Below, in pieces: positions 33,271 to 47,287 of a stretch of DNA of 64,000 bases. The notes beneath the pieces were generated by a model. It searched no databases and had not been told where the DNA came from. It saw nothing but the letters and a program-made list of their open reading frames with translations. This DNA comes from Siphonodentalium dalli (Eukaryota > Mollusca > Scaphopoda > Gadilida > Siphonodentaliidae): the NCBI GenBank assembly GCA_032622095.1, contig CP136065.1, positions 59,573,094 through 59,637,093 of the forward strand, in the 5' to 3' direction. Numbering within the stretch: the first letter of the stretch is position 1; each line of letters opens with the position of its first letter. The translations under genes and the position numbers were made by a program.

Positions 33271-36200
33271 CTTTCCGTGCACCAGTGATACAAACGCTCT
33301 TTATATTTACCATATCAGGAATCACAAATCATAAACGCTCTTTAACAATACGCAGCAATGATTTGTGACATAAATTCTACAACTTGATCAGCGAGTTTTT
33401 CGGACACATTTGGGACGCGTTGCTCTGTATACGTCTCGAATCACTCTCCTTCACACACCATGTGTACTGACAGCGGACCTAAATTTACCACAGCTGTGCT
33501 GTATACGAGTTCCACGGATATTTGTATCAAGGATGCCTTTTCTTCTTAATCATGTGAAAATCCAATATAAACTATTACATCTTTTATCACAAGTCACATC
33601 AAACACAGAAATACAAGTTATACAACATAAAAATGCAAACAAACGAAGGAAACAGAAATCCAACACTTACATTTTCTTCATTCACGCACTCATTGACACC
33701 ACGTTCTTAGCATGCACAATTTCACACAGGTTTTCCCTACCATTCCCTGGCACATCTCTATCATTGTTTAAATGCACGACCACTCTGATTAAAAAAGGAA
33801 TCCCAGCGCCATATTTAGGGGGCTACAATTGCACTAAGACACTATAACCCAACCCGAGTTTCTGCGGCGCTATGGGAGACAGAAAACACGCTTACTGGTG
33901 AATTATACGGAAAACATCACATCAGAAAGAACCCCATCTTGAAAGAATTAATATAACTCTGCTATTCAACACACTTTACAAGTATTATATATAAAGTATC
34001 CCTGGCCTAATGAAGGTGCGCCAAACGTCGCCTGATGAATGTGTCTAATGATTTTAGGCTACTACTGAGGAATTGACATTAAAGGGATATATTGTCTAAT
34101 GCTGCTGGCAATGGCTTTAGCTCAAAATACAGGAAAAAAAGCCACAAAACTGGACATTAGATTCCTGTTTGTCCTGTATGCTGAGCAGTCTGAGTAAACT
34201 CATACCTAAATATTCATTACAACATTTCAAATATAGAGTCGACGTTCACCCAGACTGTATGCTGAGGTAATTGATTTGTGTTGGTCATCCAGTGGGCTCT
34301 GAATCTATCTGGAGTATAGGAATGAAAAAATACCGCGAAAAGGCAAAACAATTAACCTGACGAATTATGCGCATATTTATTAAATGTTATACATTTTTTT
34401 CAGTAAGAGCAAGTCATCAATAGTAGTTCTCACAGGACAGTACCCAAATTCACGGGAAAATATGATTCCATTCAAAGATGGCTGCCAAAATGGCACCAGA
34501 AAATCAACAATTTTGCGATTTTCTAGAATCTCATGTAAATGACTCCGTTTTGGTAGCGACTGCGAATTGTGAAAATTCAGTGCTTACTGATTGCTTCAGC
34601 AATGTAGTGCATCAATAGTATTGTGCAAAACATGTTCGATCTGTCAAAAATCAACTTTAGACAACAGAATTATAGCATTTTGTTAAAAATCAATTCCGAT
34701 ATTCTAGCAATAGATTTAAAGAAATGACCGGAATTCAGTGAGGGGGAAGAGATATTCGTGCCACATACGGAATTATTATCACATCTCAACAGAACTGTTC
34801 AATTTAATCCAAGATGGCTACCAAAATGGCAGTAAAAATGCTAAATTATGTGTTCGTTACACCACCAAATATCGTCCTGGCATACTACCATGGGGAATTA
34901 GGTTAGTTGGCTACTTTTAAGTAAATGCGCATAGCTTTAATTTCTTGTACAGATTAACAGGTGTCCTATATTGCATACGCGTCATGTCTTCAAATTTCAT
35001 GATATTATAAGGGAGGAGGGAGTTGAAGAGAAAATCCAACTCTCAATGTGAAATTAGAAAGACCTCCATCTCAGCTTGACCAATCGATGATGCAGATAAG
35101 CGTTGGTGTTAGTTTTTTTCATGACATCTCCTCAGCAGAAAATAAAACTGTTTATTGTGATAGCTATGAAGTGGGTATTGTACTTCTCAGATACACCACT
35201 ATTCTTGGCAAGCAAGAAACCACAAATTCTTCTTGTTTATAAAACACAAACAATAGTATAATTAATTATATGGCTGTCATTTGGCCTGCTTCTCTCACTG
35301 TTAGTTGCGCTGTAACCTTGGTTTAGATTTGCATGGTAACACCATTTGAACCTCGTTTAGGTGAACTTAGCATGTTTCAATCGCATTGATAACCACAGCA
35401 GAATAAAATAGAATAGACCCCATATGTGGATACTATATTCATATAAGGGGTAGCGTCCCGTGTCAAGATTAAAGTGATATATTGTGAATACCAGGTTTTG
35501 AAATCTGGATGATGATATTCAACAAAGTATTCCAACCACTTGCATAGCATATGTGGAGTCCTTTTGTTACTATAAGTTATTTACCTCCCACGGCATGTTA
35601 TTCAGTTTAAATGAACAACTTACAACAGGCTAGATCCTGGACACCAGACGAAGTGGTGTGTCTGGTTCTTGGCTTTCGTGGTGTTCAGTTAATCGGTGGT
35701 AGCCACACAAAGTGATTCGCAAAACATACGAAAGATGTCTTGGTATGAACACAGTAGGCTGGTATTATATGGACCATATTGATTTCTATGATTTAGGCAT
35801 ATGATGAGTTTACTGGGACAATGCATTGCGTTTGTACATCAGTTCAACGTGAAAGTGGTTCTTGGCAATGGTTATGCCTGTGCTGCCACTCCCAACTGAT
35901 TAATAATTAGTTTGAAGTTTATCGAAATCAACAGGGACTACGCAACCTCTCTGCATATCCAACACTACAGTTTAAATGACGAAAGAATGTGAATTGTATA
36001 CGAGCCAAAAATGGTAGGCGATACTCATTATATTACTTTTGGCGAAATGTACGACCTCACGATGGGAAACGGGTAAAGAATCAACTGGTAGCGATTATAT
36101 GGGTCTTCTGGTGTCAAGTCATCAGTTTGATTTATTATGTCCAATATAGTCTGGAATCCAGGTTCTGAATACTGAATGACATTATGGGGCAACGTAGTCC

Positions 36201-36719
36201 GATAACTTCTTACAACACAATGTGAAGTAATAGATGGAGTTAATAACAGCTCGTGACATGCCATGATGATTCTGCTTAGAACGTTATAATGAACCAAGTG
36301 AAATGCGGAAATGAAGGAAGTTGAATAAGCCCGCGTAGCTATGGAGTGGCCATGATTCATTATAATAATAATGGCATCTTTCATATCATATTATATAGGC
36401 CGATCCATCTATATCATAATGCCTCAAACTTCCAATTCTGTTCGACTAGGAGTTATCAGATCAGTCTGGCTATATCCCATAAAGTGTATATATCATGTTG
36501 CATTCATGCATCATTGTAATCTACCCCAAGCAAGTGGCATATATAGATCAACTTCATTATTATTTAATACATTTATAACGCGCAAATTCCATATACATGT
36601 TCAAATACGCAACAAAGTTATAGTTTTCACGAGTCTTAAAAAAGTTGTCGAGAAATGCAAATTACGATACCAGTAGCTGCATGTTAGTCAGTTTCAAAAG
36701 CTAATTTAAAGAAATGAAT
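33271..36719. other. Unclassified sequence with two longer open frames
   Basis: The plus frame 33410-33847 (145 codons) and the minus frame 36384-36028 (118 codons, including ILDIINQTDDLTPEDPYNRY) are the longest. Neither shows a domain I can name. The 34.45-34.85 kb part repeats ATGGCTGCCAAAATGGCA-like words. 33290-33340 shares the AAAGAGCGTTT/CCTGATATGG words of the 17.2-kb MITE in inverted order. Confidence 0.3.
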
Positions 36720-37120
36720 CTTTAACAGATGACGAAACTCCATTAAGTCCCAACAGCCTCGAATTTCACCAGGCAGAGAGCTCCACAATGATGGAGCGCA
36801 AACACTGAAAGCACAATCTCCGGAGTGACTGTAACTTCTGCGCTCTTCTAATAAGTTCATCCCATTCGAGCGCAGTTCCCTACCATCAGTTGTTTTCTCT
36901 AGAACAAGTTCCTGCAGGTATACGGGGGCAAATTATATTTCGCATTGAAAGTCAACACCAAGATATTGAACTTAATTCGATATTTCACAGGCAGCCAATG
37001 CAGATCTTTCAAGATAGGTGTAATATGATCGTGCTTGGATGTACGAGTAACAATTCTATGGGGATGCTATTGTACGAAGAGCTCCATACATGTTCACTTG
37101 ATGAGCAATCCAGTTTGATC
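36720..37120 (-). pseudogene. LINE reverse transcriptase C-terminal end (CR1/L2-like)
   Basis: The minus-strand frame reads VTRTSKHDHITPILKDLHW, LPVKYRIKFNILVLTF and LPPYTCRNLF up to a stop at about 36899. After a frameshift it gives GDCAFSVCAPSLWSSLPGEI (near 36770-36825). The order R.V.R.SKyDHITPiLk.LHWLPvk.RI, then FSV.AP.LWNSLP, is the conserved C-terminal segment after the RT domain of many CR1/L2-like non-LTR elements. The catalytic part is missing. This family differs from the LINE at 28 kb. Confidence 0.75.
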
Positions 37121-39249
37121 AAATAGACTTTAGTTTTAACAGTATTTATTACATGAATAATACAACAACAATAAGTAGACGTTTCACCGTGGACCGGATT
37201 CGACATCAACTGTGCAGGCGTATGTGAGTCATTCCGGGAATCATTTTATATTCACCCCACCTAACGAGAGTGTGATGGTCCAGATAAACATTAGCGCTAC
37301 TTGTATATGAGACAAACTAGTTATATACATACATGTAGTAAAACAAAAATATCACAATACCGCTGTGATGCAAGTAAATATATTGCTTGAGTTCTAGTTA
37401 AAATTTGTCACGATCCCATACTGGTCGTCATATTAATGCACACATGAAATGTACCGATACTTGGTATGAACTGGTGACAAGCAGCAGTTTAAGCATGAGG
37501 CAATTACCAACATTTCTTCCTACACATATATGTTTGCCAGAATGGTAGAAGCTGGTGTCTGATCATTTTGTATCGATTTTCCATTCCAATCACCAAGAGT
37601 ACCCATACAAGGATTAATTTTACGAAGACTTTTATGTATATTATGTCAGAAGACCAGACAGACTATCCAACCTCGTTCATCAGCCAAGTCTATACCAGCG
37701 GTGTACATGTACGTTGGCGAAGTGGACAAGATTAAAGTATAGCTATATAATATCTGAGCCCCCGGGCGATCTGGTGGTTAACATTTTTAAAAGTAAGTCA
37801 CTGCTAGCTATATACAGTAATCTGATTGAGTCCGTCGCTATACCTTCTAGTATACGAGTAGATATACTCAATCGTTATCGATATGCAAGAACGTATGGCG
37901 ACCACGTACATCATTTGAGTTGGCAACTTTTCTATTATCTCCACATACCTTGTTGGTCTCTATTAAATATTTATATAATAATAGAATCGAGTTTGGCACC
38001 AGTCCATATACTTAACGTGCTTGAACGTATATTTAGGTTTTATATAGTGAATGGTATGTTCTCACCGAAAACTCATGTGTGATAATAATGCATATGTGTC
38101 ATTCTGACACAATGTGATATCTTGCGGAAATATAGGTTTTTTAATGTCAAATTTCGACATTTACGCCACATTGGCGGCCATCTCGATTACAATAAGATAT
38201 TTATAAATTTGTATTATCTAAATTGGAGTACATTCATTCATATATCTAACACTGAGATATCGTTCTCCTGGGATGGACATGTTATTTGACGTATAAACAA
38301 AATATGTTTGGCGAATTTTCACGATGCCTATTTGGAAAATAATTGTCATATGAACTTGAAAAATAACTCGCAATTTGAGTCATTGCGGTAAGACAACTAA
38401 TTGGCATGTCATAACATGGCGATTATTTATTTGGTAGAAGCAAGTTAGTCTACTACATTAACCTTCTACGTGATAGAAACGTAATTGGGTGAAAGAGGGC
38501 AAAATTGGCATATTATCGTATTTTGGCCGCCATCTTGGAAGCCATCTTCGATTAAGTTGACAGTTTCTTGATGTAATAATCCTAATCATTTCCACAACCG
38601 ATTAATTCTAATTTTCTTTAAGGAAATAGTTAGAAAATAAAAGTTAATTTTGCCTGCATTTGGAGAAGAAAATCAAGGTTATGATCCAAGAAATCATCTA
38701 ATGTCATGCCTAAGTGATTTATTATCAAGAATGAAGAGAGGTATATACCCTAATCGTCACCAGTTCGATACAATCGGAAATTATGTAGGCGACATGTATG
38801 GAAAACCATAAATTTTCCAACTTCCGGTCGCCATTTTGGCGGCCATCTTTGATCGAGAGGACATTTTTTTATATAAAAATATAACATGGCGTCACACCAT
38901 ACACTGTAGGAAAGGATTCTCATATATTTTATATCACAATTATATTTTTATGATTAAATCAATAGCGAACTTAAGAAAATGAGCATGGCGGCCATTTTTG
39001 TGAGGTCATCAGGGGGTCTAACAAATTTTGTTCTGAAGTTGAGACTATGTACTGGCTCATGAGCATGGTCTCTATATTTGTTCATGATTTTCCCACGGGA
39101 GCCCAAAATCGGACATAAGCGACTCAACTGAAATGAGGAAGTACTCAAAGGATATGCTTGTTCATTGAAAACGAAACACTAGTTTGTATTCAATGGGCTG
39201 TTCATTAGTACAAAAACCAATATAATTCAATGTGAACAAACTACTTTTG
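37121..39249. other. Unclassified sequence with GCCATCTT-rich repeat words
   Basis: Several GGCGGCCATCTT/GCCGCCATCTTGG motifs (38163, 38524, 38828, 38984) are spaced 150-360 bp apart. This suggests a degenerate repeat whose units begin with that word. The open frame 37714-38082 has no recognisable features. No gene is supported. Confidence 0.4.
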
Positions 39250-39339
39250 CCATAAAGGTTGAGACCAATAACCCCAACAAGGGGACGAAGTTACTATCCA
39301 TATAATCTAGTAGTAAAGTTAACAAAATACTTTTTGTTT

Positions 39340-42300
39340 CTTGTTGGAATTACCGCAGGTGTAATTTACCACGCCCTAGTGATGCTCTTGTTAAATGTCA
39401 TAATATGCTTTGTGTTAACATTCTATTTTTTTAAATTTAATACTTTTGGTTTATGTGAGCGCAAACTCTGGACAAATACTTGCGTCGATAAAGTGGCTTC
39501 CAGTTGTAAACTGATGCTGAAATCCATCACATCAAAATGGAACGCAATTGTTGGTTTCTGGGTTGTGGCTGGCCAGATTTGTACTTCACCAGTGATCTTC
39601 CTTCTGACTCACCACCACTGCTTCGTGAAGTCTACCTGCCCAAAAGGAGGGTGATTATAAATCATTTAGCTTTTGATTGATGCCAAATATTTTTAATGTC
39701 ACTGACGTTGCTAAGTAGCCATTTTAGGTTGCCACACATCCGTTTAGGGCCAAATAGAGTAACGCTGTTTACCGCTAAAGGGACCCATGGGCACTCACAA
39801 TATGTCGATATGCAAATATATAAATGTCTGTAAAACATCACAAAGAAAAACATGGGGAAATAGATAAACAATGTTCATATATTATTTATTGATAGTTCTC
39901 CAAGGCACATCCCCCTAGATGGACAGCACATCATCAAAATGAACCCTCTATTAACATATACTAGTACATGCAAAATTGTTAATATATCACTAACAACAAT
40001 TTAATTGAAAAACATGAAACCTTTGGATGTTTGTTTTGTGAAATAAGCAAATTTGCAACAAGGTGACCATTCACAACCCCGAGCGGCCGCCAATCGGTCC
40101 ATCAGTCTTAAAACAGGTGTCAATCACAAGGTCCCAATTGTGTTGTTACTTCATCTTATAATTTTTTACAAGATATAAATCCTTTATACCAATACAAAAT
40201 GGTGAAAAATATTAATAATAAAACGGCCATTAAAAAGCCAAGTCCCACGTTTGTGTGATAACTGCATTAGTAATACCCAAAATCTTCAAAAGAACTGGTG
40301 CATAGATAGGGCTTTAACAATTATAAATGAATTAATTATAGTCAGCATGCTCTGTTTTACTTGTATAATTAATTTGTGATATTAGTTGGAGAAATTAAAG
40401 GAATTGCCAGCTTTATTGAATCTATATCTTTTTGGGCGAAGTAGGCTCAGTGACATTTAAATTGATGTTGATCTTCACCATTTTTTCCATATAATTAAAA
40501 AAAAAATATTTTTCACGATCAGGGAAATAATTGGATGTTGTATAAATTTTTCAGCCGAAACATGTACAATTCCAAAAAATCCAAATATCTTTAAAAGCTC
40601 AACTCCGATTTTATGGGACTTTTGCCATGTTCATAAACATGTTCTTATTAATCTCTGAAAAAAATCAGCCTTCCCCGATTTTCCCTAGTGAAACCTAATG
40701 TGCCTGAACTAAATACCCCAAAACTCGAATTTCAACAATTCTCCCTAGATGGACATCACATCACCAAATGACCCCTCGAATAAACATATACTAGTGCATG
40801 CAGAATTGTTGATATATCACTAACAACAATTTAATTGAAACCTGTGGATGTTTATTTTTTAAATAAGCAAATTTGCACCGAGGTGACCATTCAAAACACT
40901 GAGAGGCCGTCAATCAGTCTGAAAACAGGTGTCAATCACAAGGCCGGCCCCATTGTGTTATTTCATCTTATAACTTTTTATAATATATAAATTCTTTATA
41001 CAAATACAAACCTTGTTTGTCAAGAAAATCTACATTTCTTTGATATTTCGCGGTTGGTTCATGCTGCTGCCTAAGAACCTAGTGGCTCGGCAAATCCTCA
41101 AAATGACCACCCTGCAATGAAAAATATGATGAACAATATTAATAATAACAGGGTCATTAAAAAAAATCCGTCCCACGTTTGTGTGACAACTGCAATGTTA
41201 ATACCCAAAAAGTTAAAAAAAACCTGGTGCAATGGCTTTAACAATTATAGAAGAATCAATTAAGTCAGCATTCTCTGAATGGAATGAATTTTGGTATGAG
41301 TTTATTATATTAGCACAGAATACATGTAAATTTCGGATTCTGGCCACCAATTTTCACAAGGGTTATTGCACTTTGTTGGAATTACCACAGGCGTATTTTA
41401 CCACGCCCTAGCGATGCTCTTGTTAAATGTCATAATATCTTTTGTGTTAAGATTCCATTTTTTTTTAATTTAATAGTTTTGGTTTGTGTGAGCGCAAACT
41501 CTGGACAAATACTTGCGTCGATAAAGCGGCTTCAAGTTGCAAATTTATGCAGAAATCCATCACATCAAAATGGAACGCAATTGTTGGTTTCTGGGGTGTG
41601 GCTGACCAGAGTTCGTACTTCTCCAGTCATTTTCCTTCTGACTGCGCCACCACTGCTTCATGAAGTCTACCTGCCCAAAAATGAGGGTGATTATACTCAT
41701 TTAGCTTTTGATTGATGCCATATAATTTTAATTTCATTGAGGTTGTAAAGTAACCATTTTAGGTTGCCACACATCCGATTATGGACATATAGAGTAATGC
41801 TGTATACCGCTAAAGGGACACATGGGCACTCACAGTATGTATATACGCAAATAAACATCACAAAGAAAAACATGGGGGAAATAGATAAACAATGTTCATA
41901 TATTATTTATTGATAGTTCTCCAAGGCACATCCATCCCCCTAGATGGACAGCACATCAAAATGAACCCTCTATTAACATATACTAGTACATGAAAAATTG
42001 TTATATCACTAACAACAACTAATTGAAAAACATGAAACCTATGGATGTTTGTTTTGTGAAATAAGCAAATTTCAACAAGGTGACCATTCACAACCCCGAG
42101 CGGCCGCCAATCGGTCCATCAGTCTGAAAAGAGGTGTCAATCACAAGGCTCCAATTGTTATGTTACTTCATCTTATAATTTTTTACAAGATATTTATACA
42201 AATACAAACATTGTTTGTCAAGAATGTCTACATTTCTTTGATATTTCGCGGTTGGTTCATGCTGCTGCCTAAGAACCTAGTGGCTCGGCAAATCCTCAAA

Positions 42301-44760
42301 ATGACCACCCTGCAATGTAAAAAATGATGAACAATATTAATAATAACAGGGTCATTAAAACAAAATGCGTCCCACGTTTGTGTGACAACTGCAATGTTAA
42401 TACACAAAAACGTTAAAAAAAACTGGTGCAATGGCTTTAACAATTATAGAAGAATCAATTAGATGAATTTTGGTATGAGTTTATTATATTAGCACAGAAT
42501 ACATGTAACTTTCGGATTCTGGCCACCAATTTTCACAAGGGTTATTGCTCTGTTGGAATTACCACAGGCGTATTTTACCACGCCCTAGCGATGCTCTTGT
42601 TAAATGTCATAATATCTTTTGTGTTAAGATTCCATTTTTTTTTTATTTAATAGTTTTGGTTTGTGTGAGCGCAAACTCTGGACAAATACTTGCGTCGATA
42701 AAGCGGCTTCAAGTTGCAAATTTATGCAGAAATCCATCACATCAAAATGGAACGCAATTGTTGGTTTCTGGGGTGTGGCTGACCAGAGTTCGTACTTCTC
42801 CAGTGATTTTCCTTCTGACAGCGCCACCACTGCTTCATGAAGTCCACCTGCCCAAAAATGAGGGTGATTATACTCATTTAGCTTTTGATTGATGCCATAT
42901 AATTTTAATTTCATTGAGGTTGTTAAGTAACCATTTTAGGTTGCCACACATCCGATTATGGACATATAGAGTAATGCTGTATACCGCTAAAGTGTTATAT
43001 CACTAACAACAACTAATTGAAAAACATGAAACCTATGGATGTTTGTTTTGTGAAATAAGCAAATTTCAACAAGGTGACCATTCACAACCACGAGCGGCCG
43101 CCAATCGGTCCATCAGTCTGAAAAGAGGTGTCAATCACAAGGCCCCAATTGTGTTGTTACTTCATCTTATAATTGTTTACAAGATATTTATACAAATACA
43201 AACATTGTTTGTCAAGAATGTCTACATTTCTTTGATATTTTGAGGTGCGTTCATGCTGCTGACTCAGAACCGAGTGGCTCGGCAAATCCTCAAAATGATC
43301 ACCCTGCAATGTAAAAAATGGTGAAAATATCAAAATAAAACGGTCATTAAAAAGCCAAGTCCCACGTTTGTGTGATAAGTGCAAGATTAATACCCAAAAT
43401 CTTCAAAAGAACTGGTGCATAGATAGGGCTTTAACAATTATAAATGAATTAATTACAGTCAGCATGCTCTGTTTTACTTGTATAATTAATTTGTGATATT
43501 AGTTGGAGAAATTAAAGGAATTGCCAGCTATATTGAATCTTATTTTGTAAGTTTATTGTCATCAAGTTGAAATCAAATATTTGATATATATCAGAACTAG
43601 ACTAGCAACATGCGAAAAAGCTATATCTTTTCGGGCGAAGTAGGCTCAGTGACATTTAAATTGATGTTGATCTATCCCGTTCCCGAATTTCAACATAACT
43701 CAAAACCTATTGTTCTACTTTCGACACAAGGCACATTCCCCCCCGGAAGGACATCACATCACCAAAATGACCCCTCTATTAACATATACTTGTACATGCA
43801 AAATTGTTGATATATCACTAACACAACAATTTAATTGAAACCTGTGGATGTTTGTTTTGTGAAATAAGAAAATTGGCACCGAGGTGACCATTCAAAACAC
43901 AGAGAGGCCGCCAATCGGTCCATCAGTCTGGATATAGTTGTTGATCACAAGGCCCCATTTCATCTTCTTTTTTTTACAAGATATAAATCCTTTATACAAA
44001 TACAAACTTTGTTTGTCAAGAATATCTACATTTCTTTGATATTTCGATGTGCGTTCATGCTGCTGCCTCAACAACCGAGTGGCTCGTCAAATCCTCAAAA
44101 TGATCATCCTGCAATGAAAAATATTAATGAAAGGGTCATGTTTGTGTGACAACTGCAATATTTATTAGTCCAGGCACATTATACCTGAAAGTGGAAAAGT
44201 AAGGAAATAAATCGGGGAAGGTTGATTTTAAAATTATTATTTAGGCCATAACATCGCGGACGCGTCACGAAAAGTCCCTTGAGCTGTCTGGGTCACACCA
44301 TTTTATCCATGTAATTAAAGAAAAAAATCTTTTTCACAATCATGGAAATAATTGGATGTTGTAACAATTTTTCAGCCGAAACATACCATTCAGAAAAATC
44401 AAGATATCTCAAAAAGCTTAACTCCGATTTTAGGGGACTTTTGCCATGTTCATATTAATCCCTGAAAAAAATCAGCCTTCACCGATTTTTCCCTAGTGAA
44501 ACCTAATGTGCCTGGACTAAATACCCAAAAACTCCAAAAAGGCTAAATAGTATTGCTGTATACTGCTAAAGGGACACATGGGCACTCGCAATATGAAGAT
44601 ATGCAAATATATAAATGTCTGTAAAACATCACAAAGAAAAACATCGGGAAATAGATAACATTGTTCATATATTCTTTATTGATAGTTATCCAATAACAAT
44701 ATTTTTTGCGTGTTGAAACTATTATGTAAACACGTTTACTGTGATTTGTTAACAAACATC
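39340..44760. repeat. Patchwork of reshuffled low-copy repeat modules
   Basis: At least six modules recur in varying order. One starts GGAATTACCRCAGGYG (39350, 41377, 42554). Others start AACCATTTTAGGTTGCCACAC (39715, 41750, 42930), CTATTAACATATACTAGTAC (39950, 40780, 41970, 43780), CAAGAATGTCTACATTTC (41020, 42220, 43215, 44015), AGCATGCTCTGTTTTACTTG (40347, 43462) and GGAAATAATTGGATGTTG (40524, 44344). About 41.0-42.2 and 42.2-43.3 kb are a tandem duplicate at an offset near 1175-1195 bp. Frames are not conserved between copies. Confidence 0.75.
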
Positions 44761-45129
44761 ACAAATAAGCACATATAGTTAAAATATTTTGGTCTGAATA
44801 TGATTTTTCAGAATATTTCTCAATGCATTGACCTTTTCCAATGTTTAATGTCAATTTTGATTAAACTTTGCTGTCTTATTTGACTAATTGGACAGTAATC
44901 GGTAATACCTCTGCATCACTTACGTTCACATAACAATGGTTTTGATATGCGAAATCATGAGATTTACTAATAATGAAATTAAGAAAAAAAATGTTTATCT
45001 ATTTTACATGTACTTGTTTTTTTTTAAGTTGTGTTATTTTGCATTATTTCGGCCATAAAACCTTTGAATAATTCGACACCTATTATTCGACAGTTCTATT
45101 GTCAAAAAATGTCTAATACCTTACATCTT

Positions 45130-45965
45130 TCTTACATGCATTTACTGATGATTCAGTCATCCATTGTTATCATATATTTGTTTCTTCTCTAATTGTATGT
45201 TTCTTCATAGTACATTTGTTATCAAAATGAGATAGCAATAATGAATTAATATTATCAAAAGCTTAATTAGCACCGTCTTTATCCAACACATTCCATGTTT
45301 CAAGTAATAGTTTTGTTTAAACATCGTAATATTCGGATCTGTCATATACCTCATAATTATTTTCTGCCCAGAACATGTTCTAACTTTGGTAGTGTCTATA
45401 TATATGGAAGAGCAAATACTGGTAGATGATCACTGATGTCATTTATCAATAAACCACTGTTATGTTCTCTATCCACCCATTTGTAAAATTATATGTCAAC
45501 GAAAAAGTATTTGTAATTCTATTTGGTGTCAATGTGATTCGGAAAATTTACAAAATTTTCTGCGTGCAAATGTTCCTTTAATTTCAAGATATTGATTTAA
45601 AATCCTGCAGCATATACATGTATAAGCTGGCCCATTAAACATAAGGCTGTTATACTTATCAATATCGCCACTAAATAGCTCGTTAACTACAACCAAAACA
45701 ATATTTTTCTCACTAGTTTCTACCCCAAGGAACAAATTTTCAGACATACTGTTGTCTGTGTGAGAAAGGTTTTCAAGAATATGATAATTCAAGGTATTAT
45801 GAACATAAATTCTAACTCCACCCCCAGTTTTATCTGATCTTGAACAAATGTGAATTATAGTCAGGTAGAGGTTATTGACCAGCATCATTCAGCTCGAACC
45901 AGTTTCTAGTCAATGCTACTGTACTGAATTCTTGTAAGTTTTCCAAAAAATATTTTTAGCTGATC
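45130..45965 (-). pseudogene. LINE apurinic-like endonuclease domain (broken)
   Basis: APE-type endonucleases nick target DNA for LINE integration. On the minus strand: FSTVALTRNWFELND (the SETWL-like block, about 45930), a frameshift, then SRSDKTGGGVRIYVHNTL (about 45840), FLGVETSEKNIVLVVVNELF, and GLLINDISDHLPVFAL (the conserved SDH-P-F end, 45405-45455). A linker with YMTDPNITMFKQNYYLK and KKHTIREETNI runs to about 45130. The middle region that carries the D-x-N catalytic pair cannot be read continuously. No RT follows. It could be a 3'-truncated copy of the family at 36.7 kb. Confidence 0.75.
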
Positions 45966-46721
45966 AAAACGGAAAGTTAGCTGCTAAACGTCTGCAATTA
46001 ACATGTATTATAGACATTTCCTTCCCATGTGACTATTCAATAATATTAATTAGAATTCATTGGTTCGTGTTGTCTGTTAACATGGATTCAAGTTGGACAC
46101 ATTCCTGCATTCACTTGCACTAAAACCTAGCCGTTTTGGGTTATGTATATCCACATTTGTCTTATTTCCCTTACTTCACTGAAAAGCATTGCTTTAGTCG
46201 CTGACTTCATTTATATAGACTTTTGATCAAGTGGGGAAAGAAGTGACGTCACAGCAACGACGTAAAACTTTTCCTCTAATGTCAAATGAAAAGAAAATGT
46301 TAGATTGTGGACAGAAACAGTATGTCGGAATAGTTCTAGTAAGAAAGAGAACTTTTGGGCGAAATTTTATATGAAACTAAGGAAGGACTACAATTAAAAA
46401 ATTAAATGAGTAGAGATTTTCTACAATTGCCTGTTACCGACAAGCTAATTTCTGGCTGTGAACCCAAAAAAAATCGTTTCTCTCACTTCTGAGCGAAACA
46501 ATTGAAAACGGCTGGAAATATTACTATGGGGTTTTTTCAGAGTATACTTCTTTTGTATCGACCTACATGTATCTTATCCCTTCTTCTGAAGTACATAGTG
46601 ATAATGTGGAAGTTCAAATTGGCATTGTCTGTTAAACCATTTCTATACTAAGTCGTTTAACCCACTCAATTATAAAAAGTGCAGAAATAATAAGCAGACG
46701 ACATATAATAGAAGTACAGAA
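45966..46721. other. Unclassified sequence
   Basis: No gene or repeat structure that I can support. Confidence 0.35.
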
Positions 46722-46840
46722 GGAGTCTTCCCCGTGTGGGCCCGGGGTAAAATAGGCCAGGATGCACCCCGTGAGGCGTGGTGTAGGAGTCCTGGAGGTA
46801 CTAGGGCAGCCGTATCACGCGAGGCATCGACCAGCGGATA

Positions 46841-47287
46841 CGGCATGGCTCATGGCCCTCTTGGGACCTTCATCTCTTCAATGCGGGTGATTTGAGTTGA
46901 CTATGCGGCATGGCTCATGGCCCTCTTGGGACTTTCATCTCTTCAAGGCGGGTGATTTGAGTTGACTATGCGGCATGGCTCATGGCCCTCTTGGGACCTT
47001 CATCTCTTCAATGCGGGTGATTTGAATTGACTGTGCGGCATGGCTCATGGCCCTCTTGGGACTTTCATCTCTTCAAGGCGGGTGATTTGAGTTGACTCTG
47101 CGGCATGGCTCATGGCCCTCTTGAGACCTTCAAGGCGGGTGATTTGAGTTGACTATGCGGCATGGCTCATGGCCCTCTTGGGACTTTCATCTTTTCAAGG
47201 CGGGTGATTTGAGTTGACTCTGCGGCATGGCTCATGGCCATCTTTGCACCTTCATCTCTTCAAAGCGGGTGATTTGAGTTGACCCTG
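46841..47287 (+). repeat. 65-bp tandem repeats in the leader of copy B
   Basis: Seven units start CGGCATGGCTCATGGCCC at 46841, 46906, 46971, 47036, 47101, 47158 and 47223. The fifth lacks 8 bp. Units 1 and 3 (ACCTTC/AATGCGGG) alternate with 2, 4 and 6 (ACTTTC/AAGGCGGG), a dimeric pattern. Copies A and C have only one unit, so the array arose inside this copy or its source. Tandem 5' monomers can carry internal promoter activity in some LINEs; that role is not shown here. Confidence 0.9.

Noticed and set aside
33410-33847. 145-codon plus-strand frame
   Set aside because: The longest frame in an otherwise empty area, but with no family motif and nothing nearby to support a gene.
36028-36384. 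118-codon minus-strand frame
   Set aside because: It looks somewhat protein-like but has no recognisable motif, splice context or second copy. Kept only as a note in the surrounding region.
41479-42892. Repeated frame ANSGQILASIKRLQ in the 39-44 kb modules
   Set aside because: It is shared by two recent copies only. The older copy at 39350 uses a different frame, and stops differ between copies.
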